Shown here in pieces: positions 40,960-54,327 of a stretch of DNA of 64,000 nt. This DNA is from Ascaris suum (Eukaryota > Nematoda > Chromadorea > Rhabditida > Ascarididae): contig CM024177.1 in the NCBI GenBank assembly GCA_013433145.1, positions 7,528,110-7,592,109 on the forward strand, in the 5' to 3' direction. The position numbers were made by a program, and so were the translations under genes. The notes below the pieces were generated by a model that was not told the origin of the DNA, searched no databases, and worked only from the letters and a program-made list of their open reading frames with translations. Every line of letters begins with the position of its first letter. Positions within the stretch are counted from its first letter, which is position 1.

Positions 40960-41170
40960 GTGAGGTAGCGTGAAGGTGAGGGCTTAGGCTCGTCTCCTGC
41001 CCATCGGATACTGACGAGTCGATTCATTGTTGTTGTATGCGACTTGCTCCACCGCCCGCGTCCCGATGAGATCGCTGGACGGAATGACTCGGTAGGACAA
41101 AGCCAAAGAGCTTGCTCGGAAAGCTCCTAAAACCGACCGCGCACTAAGCAAAACTAAACGATGAATTTTC
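40960..41170. repeat. Second higher-GC island, possible dispersed repeat copy
   Basis: About 200 bases with blocks such as GCTCCACCGCCCGCGTCCCG and CTCCTAAAACCGACCGCGC inside AT-rich DNA, no intact frame. Different in sequence from the 28.4-kb island as far as I can see. Confidence 0.35.
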
Positions 41171-41375
41171 GTGGTACAGCAACCTTTTATACATTAGTTA
41201 ATCCCATAGAGCGGACTTGGCCACTTAGACACAGCAATGTTCTTTATTGCATATTGTTCAGCGGATAGATCAGATGTTTTATTGCAAACCGATTATTCAT
41301 ATCAAAGAGGGTAATGCGTGTGAAAAATGAGGAAACGTCTTTACTTAATTTCAACCATAAAACAATATGCAAAAG

Positions 41376-41570
41376 ATGGACGCCACGATGAGCTCCATTT
41401 ACTCTGATGACCACTACAGTGATTCTTTACAAAACCGTTCGAAAGTTTTCGATTTAGTGCACTTTCTGCAGTTTTCGATAAATGCAGACGACAGCAGCGT
41501 TATGTTTGCATGGCTCTTTGTAATCCCAATTTCTCTCAGTTTCATTGTTGGAGCGAGAAAGCGAAGATAA
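41376..41570 (+). CDS. Candidate small membrane protein ORF
   Basis: ATG at 41376 (MDATMSSIYSDDHYSDSLQN at the start), 64 codons, ending with one hydrophobic segment (VMFAWLFVIPISLSFIVGA) followed by RKRR and stop. Acid-rich N-terminus, single C-terminal membrane segment. Unidentified; no homologue recognised. Confidence 0.2.
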   Translation: MDATMSSIYSDDHYSDSLQNRSKVFDLVHFLQFSINADDSSVMFAWLFVIPISLSFIVGARKRR

Positions 41571-42136
41571 TGAAATTTATGTCCTCTATGTCATGTGTAT
41601 CACAAAATTTAGTTTCCCTTCGATTTTCCACTTCATTTTATGAGCTATACGGTTGGACGATTTTGTGTGATTTGTTTACGCACATATTGAATTGATTGGG
41701 CAATGGCAAAACGTGAGTGATTTAGCTGCTCAGAAAGAAGTGTCTGTCACGCATAACTTTTGAAAATTCTTTTTGCATCCAGTCGTTACAGCTCATAAGA
41801 TTCCAAAAGTCGTTTATCATTTTAGCCATCCTATTGAACCCGCCGTTTGTTGGTTTTTCTAAGCAATTCATGTCGTCTTGAATTCCCCCGACACAAATCC
41901 GCTCATAACCCAGGTGACCTTAATTTTCTTGAACGAAGCTATAAATCCCAATGCGTAACTGTGATGAACTTTAGACGTCGAATTTCTTCAGAAACGTGAG
42001 TAATCGCCTTGGAACTTCTTTGTGGCAGAAAGAAAGGTGAAGAGGAGACTCATTTGCATTCAACACTCAATATTACCATAGTCGCCACCAAATCTAAACT
42101 GTACGGTAAGCAGACTGATAGTTGCATATTTACGCA

Positions 42137-42514
42137 CTAAAAAACGAACCATAATACACTTTTGCAATATCTGCAGAAAATACCTGAGTGAATTAACACA
42201 GGACCTTTTTCCGGATCGTTATTTTCTTCTTTCTTGCCAGGAGCCAAGAAAGAACGCACATAAATCCACGTTATTTGACCATTTATCTTCCATTTGCGTT
42301 TGCATAGCAAGTAATCTGAACGGTTTCCACTCGATCCTGAGAGAAAATGTTGAGAAAAGAGGCGCTTTAAAAAGCGGGGAAAATCTATTGCTCGTTCGGC
42401 CGCCATTTTCAGTTGAGGAACAAACGACAACTGCCCACTAACGAGCATCGAGTGCCCCGAATTGAATGGTATCAAGAATATTGCAACGAAAACACAGAAC
42501 ATAAATTTCTGCAC
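42137..42514 (-). CDS. ORF with signal-peptide-like start, unidentified
   Basis: 125 codons on the minus strand. The N-terminus MQKFMFCVFVAIFLIPFNSG has a basic residue, a hydrophobic core and small/polar residues after it, like a secretory signal. The rest has three Cys and a basic middle (CKRKWKINGQITWIYVRSF). Just upstream (minus strand) GTTGTGCAG could be an acceptor, with a second ATG (MFCVFV) behind it. A TTTTCTCAG acceptor lies inside the ORF and opens another frame, so an intron is possible. One ORF of this length is expected by chance in the window; the signal-like start is the reason to list it. Confidence 0.3.
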   Translation of the reverse strand: MQKFMFCVFVAIFLIPFNSGHSMLVSGQLSFVPQLKMAAERAIDFPRFLKRLFSQHFLSGSSGNRSDYLLCKRKWKINGQITWIYVRSFLAPGKKEENNDPEKGPVLIHSGIFCRYCKSVLWFVF

Positions 42515-45427
42515 AACAGTGCAGAAGCCTAACAGAGTCGATTCTTCTCCATCCTTGCTCTATCACGTCTCGACTATGGAACGCAGCTGCTGCTTTGTTA
42601 GCACGCTTCATCATGCGAAGTGTTGAGAAACGAACAAAGAATGCATACGAAAATAAAGGTTGGAGGAGTCAAAAGAGTTTCTCGTTTATGAAGGAGCGCT
42701 GAGTGCTGATTGCGATCCAAGATTTTCAGTAGTTCATAGCAAGGTGCCATGGAAGCCCTTCCGTTAGGCATTTTGCGATGATCGAATAGTGTGCTTTGTT
42801 CACTTTCTTTCCTTTTTGATTTCATGCCTCTACGTCTGATTTGTCCATTTCCGATTGGTGAGATCTGTTATCCTGATCCCACATTTGGTTCTTCTTATGG
42901 AATGACATGAGGGAAGGCAGCGACATCATACGACTACGAACAGTCCATACAAGGAGATTACTGCTACGACCACAATAGAGGCCATAAAGCGTCACTGATC
43001 CTCAAGTGCCTTAAAAACCTTTCTGATTTCAGCTAATACTATATCCGCTTAGCGATGAAAGTCAAGAAGCAGCTTCTTAGCTTTATCTCGAACATCTATC
43101 AGAGATTTTGCCTGTCTTTCTTTTTCTTATAAGCTGTGCTAAGACATCGGCTAGTAATCGTTAATTGTAGCTTAGAGAACTGTCTCGGACAATTTTAAAG
43201 TCACGAATCACATTTCTTTGTGTTTCTTCATTCTTTGAGCGAAATCCCATGGAGGACCAGGATCCTATTTCTTTGTGGGAAATCTCCCTCAGATAGAAAT
43301 TCAAGTCGTTTGCTGTCGGAACGATGAATAACACATGCTTGCTCACAGCTAGCGAGATGTCTTCATAGCAATTTTCGCTCGCTTCATGTTTTTTGTTGAT
43401 AATGCCGAAATGGGAACTCCTCGAGGTAGCCTCCATTATCTCACACGCTTATATCTCCTTTGCGACCTAGCATTCACGTTGCGATTGTAGAATCTCTTGT
43501 CGCAATCCGCCGCATGAACTCCACTATTAGATTTCTGTTAGCAAAAACCTGTCGGCTCGTTGCTTCACCTCCTGCAATCATTTACTAGTGGAAATGAAGC
43601 TTGGCTTGCCATACTTGTATTCTGCTCAGGTGCAATGGCTTGCTGAGGGAAAATTCGCAAATTAGCTTTTTCAGCACTCTCGTGAACGAGAGTAGCTAAA
43701 AGAGTAGTAGAGAATAGTTAAGAATGATGTCGTTTGCCATGAGATGTGACTAAGGAAAGTGGCAAAGATATGTTCAAATTAGTTCAAAAAGGAAGAAACG
43801 CAACTTTTAGCTTTGGGACGGTTTACGTTGTGGTGAAATTGTGGATTAAAAATAGTGAGGTGTTGGGTCTGTGTTTGATCATAGCAAAAAACAGTAAGTA
43901 CGTTTATGGGACTTAAAGACATGAATAAAATAGAAGGAAAATTCACATATAATTCAATTTACAAAATCAGAAAGAGCTATCAAGTGCGCTGAATTAATGC
44001 AATTCTCCAAGTCGAGACATTTTTATCCTCGAGTATACTCTGAGGGAGATCGTTTCAAATGCGAAATACTCCACACCGAAAAATTTGAGAGACACTTTTT
44101 GCAGAGCACATTCCGCATAGCAACTGAAATCTGAGGGTTCTCAGCTCACTCTCCTTACCGAACAAAAATATACTGTTGATTGATATGTCAGAAAGGTGCC
44201 TCGTGCTTTTATAGCGTAGAATGAGGATAGATTTGACCTGACGCTGCTGTAAACTTTAAAGGTCAAGAATCTTCAAAAGAATCATACGTCAAGTAATAAA
44301 AGTTCGAGAAACGGGTTATGAAAAGCCATGCGGTTAAAATATTCTTGAACTCTTCCAGCATTCTTTACATTAGAAACAGGGAAACCCACCTAGATACAAT
44401 ATTCCACAATTGCTTTGCAGTAGATGAACAAGTTCTACAAAAGTATTCGAGGTATAAATATCCCCTACCTATTCGCAGAATACAGCTTGCGACCTGGAAG
44501 CCCTCTGAGGCAATTTCAGAATGTAACAAGTTCCATTCATATTGGGATTGATTTTCACATCAGGATCGCGGACCCCGTCATCAGCAGATAGCGAAAGCAA
44601 GCCTAGCTGATCTCAGAAGATATTAACGATGAAAATTTATATGAAATAGACGGAACTACTCCAGCGTGATGTGCTTTGGTGGGTATGTAACAGAGGAGTA
44701 CTACAACGTTGCGAATTTGAATTTGATGCTTGGTGAGATGTACTTTGACCGGTAGGAGTGACTGCGTGCGAAGCTTGCGATTTTTAGCGCAACAATAAGG
44801 GATATTTAACTGGACGACATAATGAACGTAGACTTCAACAGGCTGAATCACCTGGCGACATTTTACGTCGGCAAATAGTGGGTAGTCGAAGAAGTGCAAT
44901 GATGCGTGCTTGAGTGTAACCGATGTTCGGCTGCAAGCGCTGATGACGAATCTAGTAACAAACACAGGTCGATTTAGAAAAAAAGATACAGAACATGCTG
45001 GTTGCTTGTGAGATTTGCGAAAATGACTTCGCGGCTTCCGTCATTCGGTCGCTTTGGTAAGAAAGTGGTATTTAATTTGGTGGCACTTCTTCATGTCCAC
45101 ATAGGACATCAGCCGGGTAGATTAGTGTGTTACCAAAGAAGGTATTAACCGGAGCCGAGCGGACCTGGTCATCAGCACTGGGCAGCAACTTCATTGTTAA
45201 TTTTCTATCCCGCGTAGAGCAAGGAGGAACTCAACTTGACAATGCCATTTTAAAGGAAAAGCGTGGAGTACCAAAAAGAGCGGTTGCTGATGCAAACACT
45301 GTTTCTTTTGAGCAGTGAGTAGAGAGATATCTTCTGCGCCAAATGAACCGGAAGCTAAATGGCTATTTAAGAGAAGAATTCGATTACGGCAGAAGGCCTT
45401 ATCTGATAATCAGATGATTGAGAATAG
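42515..45427. other. No recognised gene
   Basis: Moderately higher GC than 34-41 kb. ORFs on the minus strand at 42598-42825, 43161-43436 and 44603-44965 and on the + strand at 44318-44551 and 45127-45318 have no recognised family. The dense ORFs without structure may be decayed repeat DNA. Confidence 0.35.
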
Positions 45428-45751
45428 CTACGTTCTTCGCAAGAGTTGTTTGATTCGATACGTACACTGAAACAAACTTCGTTACTGCTGTTTGACGTCC
45501 CAGAAGATCGATCGAGTGATGACCAACTGTGGAATGCTGTCCTAGTAATAAAGAAGTGGTAGGGATTTGCAGCACATGCAACTCTAGCTTCCATAGCCGT
45601 GAAACGATCGAAGGAAAGGAATGATTTGTCGATAGCGCACCGCAAAGTGTTTTCAAGGAACCAGTGCGGCAAATACAAGCGCCTCTTTCCGATGGTATAT
45701 GAGGAGACACGAAAGTTGAAGAAATCATATTCTCTGCAAAATAAACGGTGA
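45428..45751 (+). pseudogene. Probably decayed coding repeat (possible retroelement remnant)
   Basis: One + strand frame runs 107 codons with a single internal TAG at 45560. Before the stop it reads LLLFDVPEDRSSDDQLWNAV, a form resembling the ORF1 (L1-type RNA-binding) proteins of non-LTR retrotransposons (hydrophobic strand, G/VPE, acidic loop). After the stop it is basic (KRSKERNDLSIAHRKVFSRN, then KYKRLFPMVYEETRKLKK). The likeness is by eye only. A 139-codon minus-strand ORF (45399-45818) covers the same DNA and is the main alternative. Nearby open pieces at 45.3 and 46.1-46.5 kb may belong to the same element. Confidence 0.28.
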
Positions 45752-48700
45752 TGAGAAATTCAGATTTAAGGAGCGGAGTAGTGATGCTGTCTAAGAAAAT
45801 CCTAATAGGGTGCCACAAAAAGCGATAAGTCGATGGGAAACGTGAAGAAATGCTTCAGTGAACGGGTTTTGCATAAAATTCAGACATATGGCGCGCGTTG
45901 AAAAAGATGTGCAGAAAGCTAAGCAACATTCTTCATCGCATCCGTAAGATTTCACTCTGAAGCAACTGATCGGACTGCAATTTTCAACCGGACGAATAGG
46001 TGTGGTACGAGGTTCGGTATTGTACTAGCGACTCGACTTCGATAATGAAGTGCGTCACGGTAAACATATTAATGAAGTCCATGTGCTCCGTCAAAAATGC
46101 CATGCATCTCTATCATCAACTAGCAATTCTTGTTTGCTCTAGACTGACACGGCGATGTGATTAAGCCGCATTTGTTGAAAAAAAAGTTGGACTGCCATAT
46201 ACAGGTCGTTTGCTACAAATGGACCAAAAAGTAGTGAACGAGTGAGGCGAAACGGGGGTGAACGGTCTGCAGTATCTTTTTGCCTGTGCATACTTAGAGG
46301 CGCTACTTCATCAGGCAATCATTAGCCGTCCAAAGTGGACGTATTCAACCACAGGCAGTTATCGGCGCTAAGGAACGGATGATCGCTCCATCGCAGCTGA
46401 TATACTATGAGTTCTGGTGCAGAACAATCTCACTTCACAGCATCAGCAGTGCTTGAAATGGAAGACATCTGACAAAGAAAGTCTCTGACATTTCAGAGTT
46501 ACTGATAAAATATTTCTTGATGAATTACATTACTTGTCGTCCAGGCTATGTATAACCAAGTGAAGAAATCATTTAAAATCGTTGCACAAATATCTTGAAG
46601 CATTGGTGCAGCAGTTTTCAGAGAGCACGAAGTTCCGAAGCTTGGCTTCAATAGAAATAACAAGTAGGTCGAGTTTTCGAATCATGAGCAGTTTCATCGG
46701 TGTTAGATGCTTTTTTGCTATTAGCAGGTGAATTTTCAAGTCTGAAAAGTTCATGGACGTAGGTGACTGCTGAGTGGGCAAAGTGAAAGCCTTCCAGAAA
46801 AATATTAATGCGCACAGGTGTCTGAGATAGATTTTGAGAAGCGATGCATGACAGTGCAAATCTATTTGCCAACCAGAGCTCCAAGATCCTTTTCCATTCC
46901 GACTGAAGACATGTCAAAACAAGTATTCGAATTCATTCATTGCTTCAGGGGTAGATGCTTTTTGCCTTTTTGCTATTAGCAATTGGCTAAGCTTGTGAAC
47001 CAGAGGCAAAATGGCAGGTTAAACCGCGTGAAGATCACAAATGAGCGCAAAAAGTTGCAAAACATTTAATTTAGTGGTACCGGCTCTTTTTTTTCACACA
47101 TCGCGCTATGATATGATTCTTGTAATGCTAGAAGGCTCTGTGCATTTCTGCTTATTCATGTGTGGTTGATGCACGACTATTTTTGAGAATATTAGCATAC
47201 ATCGAGGTTTCATTAAAGAGGAGCATCGCGAGTATTCATTTTCGCATTTCAGAAGGCCATTTCAACGTGTAACATAAAAAGTGTCAACAGCTTCAGCAGC
47301 TGAATCGAGTATTATTATTGTATTGCGCAAAGAGTTGTGAATACTGTGAACAAATGCCGCTTTGCATAGTCGTTTTAGAGGGTGATTAATACTGTGCCGT
47401 ATTACTGCAGCTAAAAGGAGAGGACTGCTAAATATTTCGAATGGAACTTATTTTGATTAATTTACCCTAATACTGCAGCTTAAATGAAGCGAAAGCCTGA
47501 ACGATCATCATAAATTCAGTAACGTCATATTAATGCTTAGACAACCCAGTTATGAGGAGTATCTCTTGATATCGCCGCAGATGTTTACGGTGAAAATCGA
47601 CGAATTCTGCTGATGAGATTGGAGAAAAGTGCATTGATGCGGTGGAGAAAATCGTTGAGCGATTCAGTTTTGCGAGATTAAACGAATGCAACATAGACAA
47701 TAGCTTCGTATTTGATTTGTTGGTGTTATTATTGGCTAGTGTGGTAAATAGTATATCGAACTAGACGGTTAAATACTACTAACCTATTCGATGATGCTCA
47801 ATTGCAGTTGCTCGCAAACAACATTTTCGCACGCTTGCGGAATGGAAGACCCATTGCATAACCGAGCAAAGATGGCACCAGGCTAGACCACAGTTATTAG
47901 GGGGTCGAGCAGCAAAAATAGTACACGGAAAGGAAAGACTACAGTGGGTTAGACAGCAGTTTTTATGAAACGACTAAGCAGCGCTAAGTAGTCATTGGTG
48001 GATCATCAGAAATACCAATTTTTTGAGATACCAAAATGTATCACAACCTTTAAAACGTGCAAAAGCGCTGCATCTGTGATGATCATCTTTGCTGGCTTTT
48101 GTTGCAACAATATCATCCAGTTTTGCTGAGACCAAATGGACAGCCAAACAGTGATATCAGAGAACGGCCGAATAGTGTTGATCTTCAGCAAGAAGAGGCA
48201 CTCATCCTTGTATAGTGCAACATTTGCGACTTTCGATTGAGCGCAGATATCATATGCCATTGGCAAAGGAATTGACTGTCAGAGTCGTCGAAATGAATAT
48301 ATTGAAGTGAATGAGTGAAGAATAGTGTTGTATTCGCAGTAAAGCAAAGAGGTGCTTTGATCTCGGACATAAGAGATAATATAATCAGTGACCAATGGAA
48401 AGTGACCGGTGAAGAATGGCGAAACGGGAAATCTCTATGAGATGAGTATACTTGCAACTTGAATGCTAAATCCATATGAACATTTGTGCGATGGTTGTCA
48501 AAATCACGAAATGTTAGGACGCTCATGAAAAAACGGTGACACTTCGAACTGCATACGTTCTTCGTTACTCAGATGAGTAAAATGCGTTGTATGAGCCATA
48601 ATGCAATTTTGGTTTAGTAGTTAGATTTTAGCGATGGTTAGGAATTTGTTGAATGAAATGCGACAAAATTATAGCGGTTTATAAATGAGAGAGATTTTCG

Positions 48701-48939
48701 TGACCGTACTTTATTATTATTACCAACGTTATAGATGTGGTGCATTACTGATGCTAACGAAAGCGGAATATTATTAATCGTCGTTACCTTCATCGTGAAG
48801 AATGCCAGCTGAACGACGCTAATTCACGAGCACTTATCTCTGCTTGAATTTTGCTGTGTTTACAACGAAAAAGATATTATTAGTGATGACCAACGTTTCT
48901 TGAGAACCTGCATTAGATAGGAATGATTGAAATTTTCAG
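45752..48939. other. No recognised gene; many interrupted frames
   Basis: Sequence of mixed composition with frames broken by stops (for example around 46170-46450 on +, and minus ORFs at 46569-46917 and 48006-48526). It may continue the decayed repeat to its left. No transposase motif, inverted repeat or LTR was recognised. Confidence 0.3.
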
Positions 48940-51896
48940 TAAGATGCTGCAGTTGCTGCAAACCTCTTCCGGAAGTCTGCGGCAACTCTTGTTGCTTTCA
49001 ACGTCTTCATAAAGCGTTGTGTGTATTTTGCCCGTATTGTGGAATCCGCTGTACAAGCAAGCTGCATGGTAAGAATGATTCTTCATTTGATGACCATTCC
49101 CAACTACAGTCAATTTTATATGAATCAAAGAGGAAATAAAGTAGAAAAGAAAGAAAATTAACAGGAAAAGGAAATAAAAGAAAAAAAATTAAACAGAGCA
49201 TCTTGTCAACATTTTTTAGTCCTATGGCATGCACTACATTGAAAAATGCATCGCAAAAAGTCAACCAGTGGCGTTGGTTGCTATGGAAAATAGGCTTCAA
49301 TTCGACTTTAGGAAGCGACGATTAGGTTGAGAATTTTCGGTTAGCATGGTTGTCTAGCACTGTCTAGCACGATTAGGCGAACTATTTCGACTACGTGGAG
49401 AGGAGGAGGGACGAGTGAGGTTCCTACTGCATTGAAAAGTATTCGCATTGATTGCAACTGAGAGTTACGGAACTTCGTTCACTGAGGTCTAACGTGAATA
49501 GCAAACCGTCAGGATTAATCGACATTTCATTTTATTCGCTAGCAATAAGCGCACATTTTGCGAACATTAGTTTTGTATATGACCTGTTGTTTATCGTCGA
49601 TATCGAAGAGTATACGAATATGGGCTTCGAATATTTTTAGCCAATTTGCGAGTGATGCAAAACAAACATTTTCTTGAACTTGAATGAGACCTATAGAACA
49701 TTTGAAATTTGGCGATTTCTGAAATATGACTGCTCAATGCATGTATAATACGTTGATGAAAAAGAGGCTTATCTTCGACGAAACGATTTCCTTACACTGC
49801 AGCGCAGTCTTCGTTAGAGTAATTTTTGAAAGCGGTGCAATGCTTGATGGATGAGATCAAACTCACTATGGTTTCCGATGAGCTGAAAGTCAGAGCAATA
49901 CAATTTTCAGTTCAGAAATGGGGGCTTCTCTAAGAGGACACAGAGGAAAACTGCCTTCTCATATCGGCTACTCCATTCTGATCAAGAGAACGCAAAAAGC
50001 CAAAAATGATGCATTTGAGAGCATCGAATGTGGTAACGGCATGAGAGTTTGACTCGATGCTGCAGAATCACAGCGGAGTTGATTCCTTTTCTCTCTTACT
50101 TTTTACTTGCATACTATAAGATCGAATGCATTTACTGCTTCGTCAACGCAATGAACGACGAAAGATGCAAATATTTATATCTCGAAAGGTGCAGCTCAAA
50201 TATCTACGAATAAATGAGTGCAAATAAGCTAGGAAGATAGCTTGAAGCTGAGCTAAAGGAAGAGGTTGCGTGCCTTGTTCTACATTTCCTTAAGCAGTAA
50301 TGAGCTCAGAACTTATATCCAAGAAGTTTTTTTTATTGAAGTTGTGTATGATGCTCGATGGCATTTTTTCATGTTACGCCTTCCTGCATAAATTGAAAGA
50401 AATATCGCGACTACGAAACAGACATCGATTTTGTTCTAGCTCTTTGCTTTTTTCAAAGTTCTGCACCTTGTTCGAAACTTAATATGTCGCTTTTTGTTCT
50501 TTCAATGTATTATCCTCAGTTTGTCGCCTATTCTTTGTTGAATATGCGTTGAGAAAATTAGTTAAACTTTTTGAAGTTATACGTGGGATATTTTTTTTTG
50601 ATTGAAGTTTTCCTATTTCTGCAAAATTGAGTTCGTCAAGCGGTCTCAATATCTTCTTTGAAACATTTTGAGGCCACCAAATTATTTGAGAGGAAGATAC
50701 CGGTAAGGGAACTTTGAATTCAATTTCTTATTACCTAAGATGTCATTTATATACACTTCATAAAAACACGTTCATTTTATTGTGGCGTTCCACTTTTTTC
50801 ATTAGCTTAACACCGTCTTTCTTTCACTGTTCCTTAAAAGTCTGACTTATTTTTTTCGAAATACTGGGCTGCTCAAAAGAAGAATTACTGCCGCATGAGG
50901 TCCGTAAATTATCACTGACGTGGCCTCGCCAAATTATCTTCGGCCGAAAATGGTTTTGTCATCGCATTTTCAGCGCCAAATCAGCGGAGACAAGTCGGCT
51001 GCACGAAAGCTGCGGTGTAAAAGCACGTTCTTTTCGATTGAAGACAACATCTGCTGGTATCCTGTTCTTATCCACCTGTACGAATTTCCTTTGCAAAAAC
51101 GCAATTTGACATGTCATATCTATATATGTATCTTTGGAGTTTCAATTCGGTAACTGCCGAAGTCGGAGTTACCAAATCAAATTGATAATATAGAGATGTT
51201 TGCGCTTATCTGTTTTTAAATTCAGTTGATTCTCAATCGCTTATAGAAGTGATATGTAGAAATGTCCGACATGTGATCGAGCAATGAATTATTATTACTC
51301 ATTACAATGATTATCTATATTGATGCGTCTAGGCTTTGACGAAATTTCATTTGTTGCGTTTGATTGTGGAAGGGCGATGGTCTTATAAATTGATAGATGA
51401 AGGAATTTTGATGAAATCGCTATACCAATCGAGAAATTCGAGGAATGAAAGCGAGCATATATGCAGTTCCATTTGCATAACTCATTAGAAATCATGAGCG
51501 AAAACTTCCTTCGTAACGCATTTGAAATTCAGCATGAGTCCCTGTTGACATTCTTCATTTGCGATTAGGTTCTTCCTGTTAATGAGTATTTCTACGGGCA
51601 AGCAAATTTGTAAATGCAAGAATAATTCTGATAGACGGTTTTGTCTCGTTATAGCAGGACGTTCTAGGATTGTGTTTATTATGAAAGGCAAGTTTCCTTG
51701 GATTGATAACCAATTTCCTTTGCCCTACTGAAGAAGCATTTCTGGAAGTTTTATTGTAACATAAAATGAAGCGATTGCAGTAAGTGATTGTGTACCCGAG
51801 ATATCTGTGGAGAGTGCCGATACATTTCACCACGACAGAGTGGTTTCAATTGACGAGATGGAATGGGGCAAGAAGAATGAAGATGATGAGGCCTGA
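48940..51896 (+). CDS. Candidate gene: Cys-rich exon and acidic terminal exon, unidentified
   Basis: Exon 48940-49068 lies between AATTTTCAG and a GTAAGA donor, is phase 1 at both ends, and reads RCCSCCKPLPEVCGNSCC then CVFCPYCGIRC: 11 Cys in about 42 residues, suggesting a metal-binding or disulfide-rich module. The phase-compatible exon 51781-51896 follows GCGATTGCAG and reads SDCVPEISVESADTFHHDRV, VSIDEMEWGKKNEDDEA and stop TGA (51894-51896). Between them another open stretch after a TTTTCAG (about 49919-50032, GASLRGHRGKLPSHIGYSIL) ends at a GTAACG donor but its phase does not fit. Upstream exons were not found. Family not recognised. Confidence 0.38.
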
Positions 51897-54327
51897 GCGA
51901 ACAGCCTTTTCAGGATGGATGGAGGAAGCGAGAGGAAGACAAAAAATTCAGCCATTTGGGAGGGGCAAAGCGAATTACAGAGTCAAATAGAACTATGGCA
52001 ATGAAAAAAATCGTAATTCATATCTGCTGAACGTCGACTAAAGAAATGAACGTCATCATCTAGCTTTCATCGCGTTTCGTTTATCATTTCGCGTGTTTCA
52101 GTTGTAGTTATGTTTGTTCCAAAGGATTCACCTTTTTCTCTTCTCCTGCTCCGACTTGCTAAAAAAAGGTATAGGCCTTCTAGGCATGACCGCCCGCCTC
52201 TCCGTTCGTTGCTCTGTTCCACTGTCATCTGAGGCAATCGTTTCTGCGCAAACTATTTGCTGATTAGGAGTACCGTGTATATGTGATATGGATTATTGTT
52301 TATAAGAGTTATGTAAGTACCACTTTTAGGAACTCTATATAAGGCATATAAGTGCTGTGCTGTTGAGTATTATAGAAGGACGACATGCTATATAAATATG
52401 CTATATATGAGATTCATATATAAGACATAAATATATCATCTCTTGAGCATAAACGTTTGGTTTGGCCAGTCCACGTTCGTGATGCGCTGAATATTTGTTT
52501 CGTTTTCTTCCACAATATCATCGTTTCACCGCATTAAAGCAGTTTCTGAGGAAATGATGAACGCGTTGATGAGCATAGCATAGAAGGAAGGAATTCCCGA
52601 TTTTGTGTTATTACTTTCATTTGTTACCATCTATCTCTCTCATCGAAAGGAAATGCGTGAAATGTTTGTACGACGTTTGCATTTTTTTTTTTGCTCTAAT
52701 GATATGGCGAGGCGTTCACGCTTTCGTCTCAATTCCAAATCATTCGCTTCAAAATTATATTACGCAGGGGTTTGGAGCTTAATTCGTTTCCTTCATAGTA
52801 AAGTGCAAGCGCATCCGAGAATTTTGCATCATTCATGTTGGCATTTCTGTTGATGTACTATATGGACTATATTTCTTATCCCTAATACCTAGAATCCTGA
52901 TACAACAACTGTAAATGAAATACAGATGCGAGGATAGACGGATTGACTAATACGTCAATGGACGTTTAGCATTACTGTCCAAGAATGTATAAAATGAGGA
53001 AGAGCGAAATTGAGCCCAGAGAGCATATGTCATTTAGAAAGCATACTTTATAGTCCGAAATAGAGTCTAACTTCAATGAGTAAATTTCATGCACGGATCA
53101 TATCAGCCTACGAGGCCTATTTATAGTTTCAGTATGTGCGTGCACATGTGGCAATGATTTGATTACTCTGGGTCAATAAGTTGTTTTGGCAGCCGAAATT
53201 TGCACATTATTGAGAGGATTTCGCTCGAAAGTTTGCTCGTTTACTTGAGGATCGTTGCGTTGACAGGTAGACGCAGTTGACCATCAGGTCGGCGTTCAAA
53301 TGTGCATGTTCGTTAAGCTAACCGACCAACAATAACTTCCGTGTACTGCAATTGTGAATCATTCTGCCGATGTTTTGTCAACTTGTTCAACTAACCTAAT
53401 AATATCCTGAAATCATCAGAGCAACTTCGCCGAGGGACCAGAATTTAACAACTGATTTTCGGCTTCTTTGAATAAGTGAATCATAGGTCTAACAAGAAGC
53501 TGACGATGATGCTTTTTCACTTCAAGAAGCATCGAATCTCTAAACGGTCTTTGATTCACAATAATATTCGTTTTCTTGGATACTTCATTTCTTCTCCACA
53601 GAAAAATAATATAGATTTTCTTTGAGTGAATCACTAAGCTTTAGTAAGTGTTTTACAGCAAAAGTTTCATTTAGTAATGAGTGTTTTACTGCAATGCATT
53701 TATTGTAGTGCATTTTTCGATATTTTTTGATAGGCAAGACATTCGAATGAATGCAAATTCGGCTGCTAATTTAGTCCACTGCTAGGAATAATAGAGTCTT
53801 CCACTTGAAGAATTGGAAAGCAAATTTTTCCAAAATATCGCATGAAAAGTGCTTTGAATATTACAAGCCGCTTTAAAATGCCACTATGTTATGTGCACAT
53901 TCGAGAAACTATGTTTTTTGAATCGTTTGAAAGTCACATTCAGTGTCACTCTTTGATTTCTTGACATTCACAAAATAGAAATACATCACTTTTTCTGGAT
54001 TCTTATCTCCAAATGCCTTTATTAGTGCCATTTTCCAAATACCCTATTTTCTATACATGAAAACCCTTTTGTTCAAATATTTTTTCGATATTTCTCTCAA
54101 GAGAGAATGAATTTTTAAACTAATGGTCACCTTTGTCCCTTGCTCTTTTCATTGCTGAATATAACTTAATATTGAAATCGTTATTAGTGGATACTAATGC
54201 AAATGTTATTATTAATATTATGAGGTTGCAATAGATTTGACATAGCTGAATAGATGGACAAAGTTTTTGCAGAAACAGATTCTGATTCTTTTTTTTTTTC
54301 ACGAGAGCTAGACGTTAAAGAAATGAT
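51897..54327. other. Non-coding stretch
   Basis: Mostly AT-rich. A purine-rich block at 51860-51980 is probably 3' UTR of the preceding candidate. A polyT run at 54289-54299 precedes the next candidate. Confidence 0.4.

Noticed and set aside
45399..45818. 139-codon minus-strand ORF
   Set aside because: No family signature or splice support, and the + strand frame over the same DNA looks more protein-like; kept only as an alternative.
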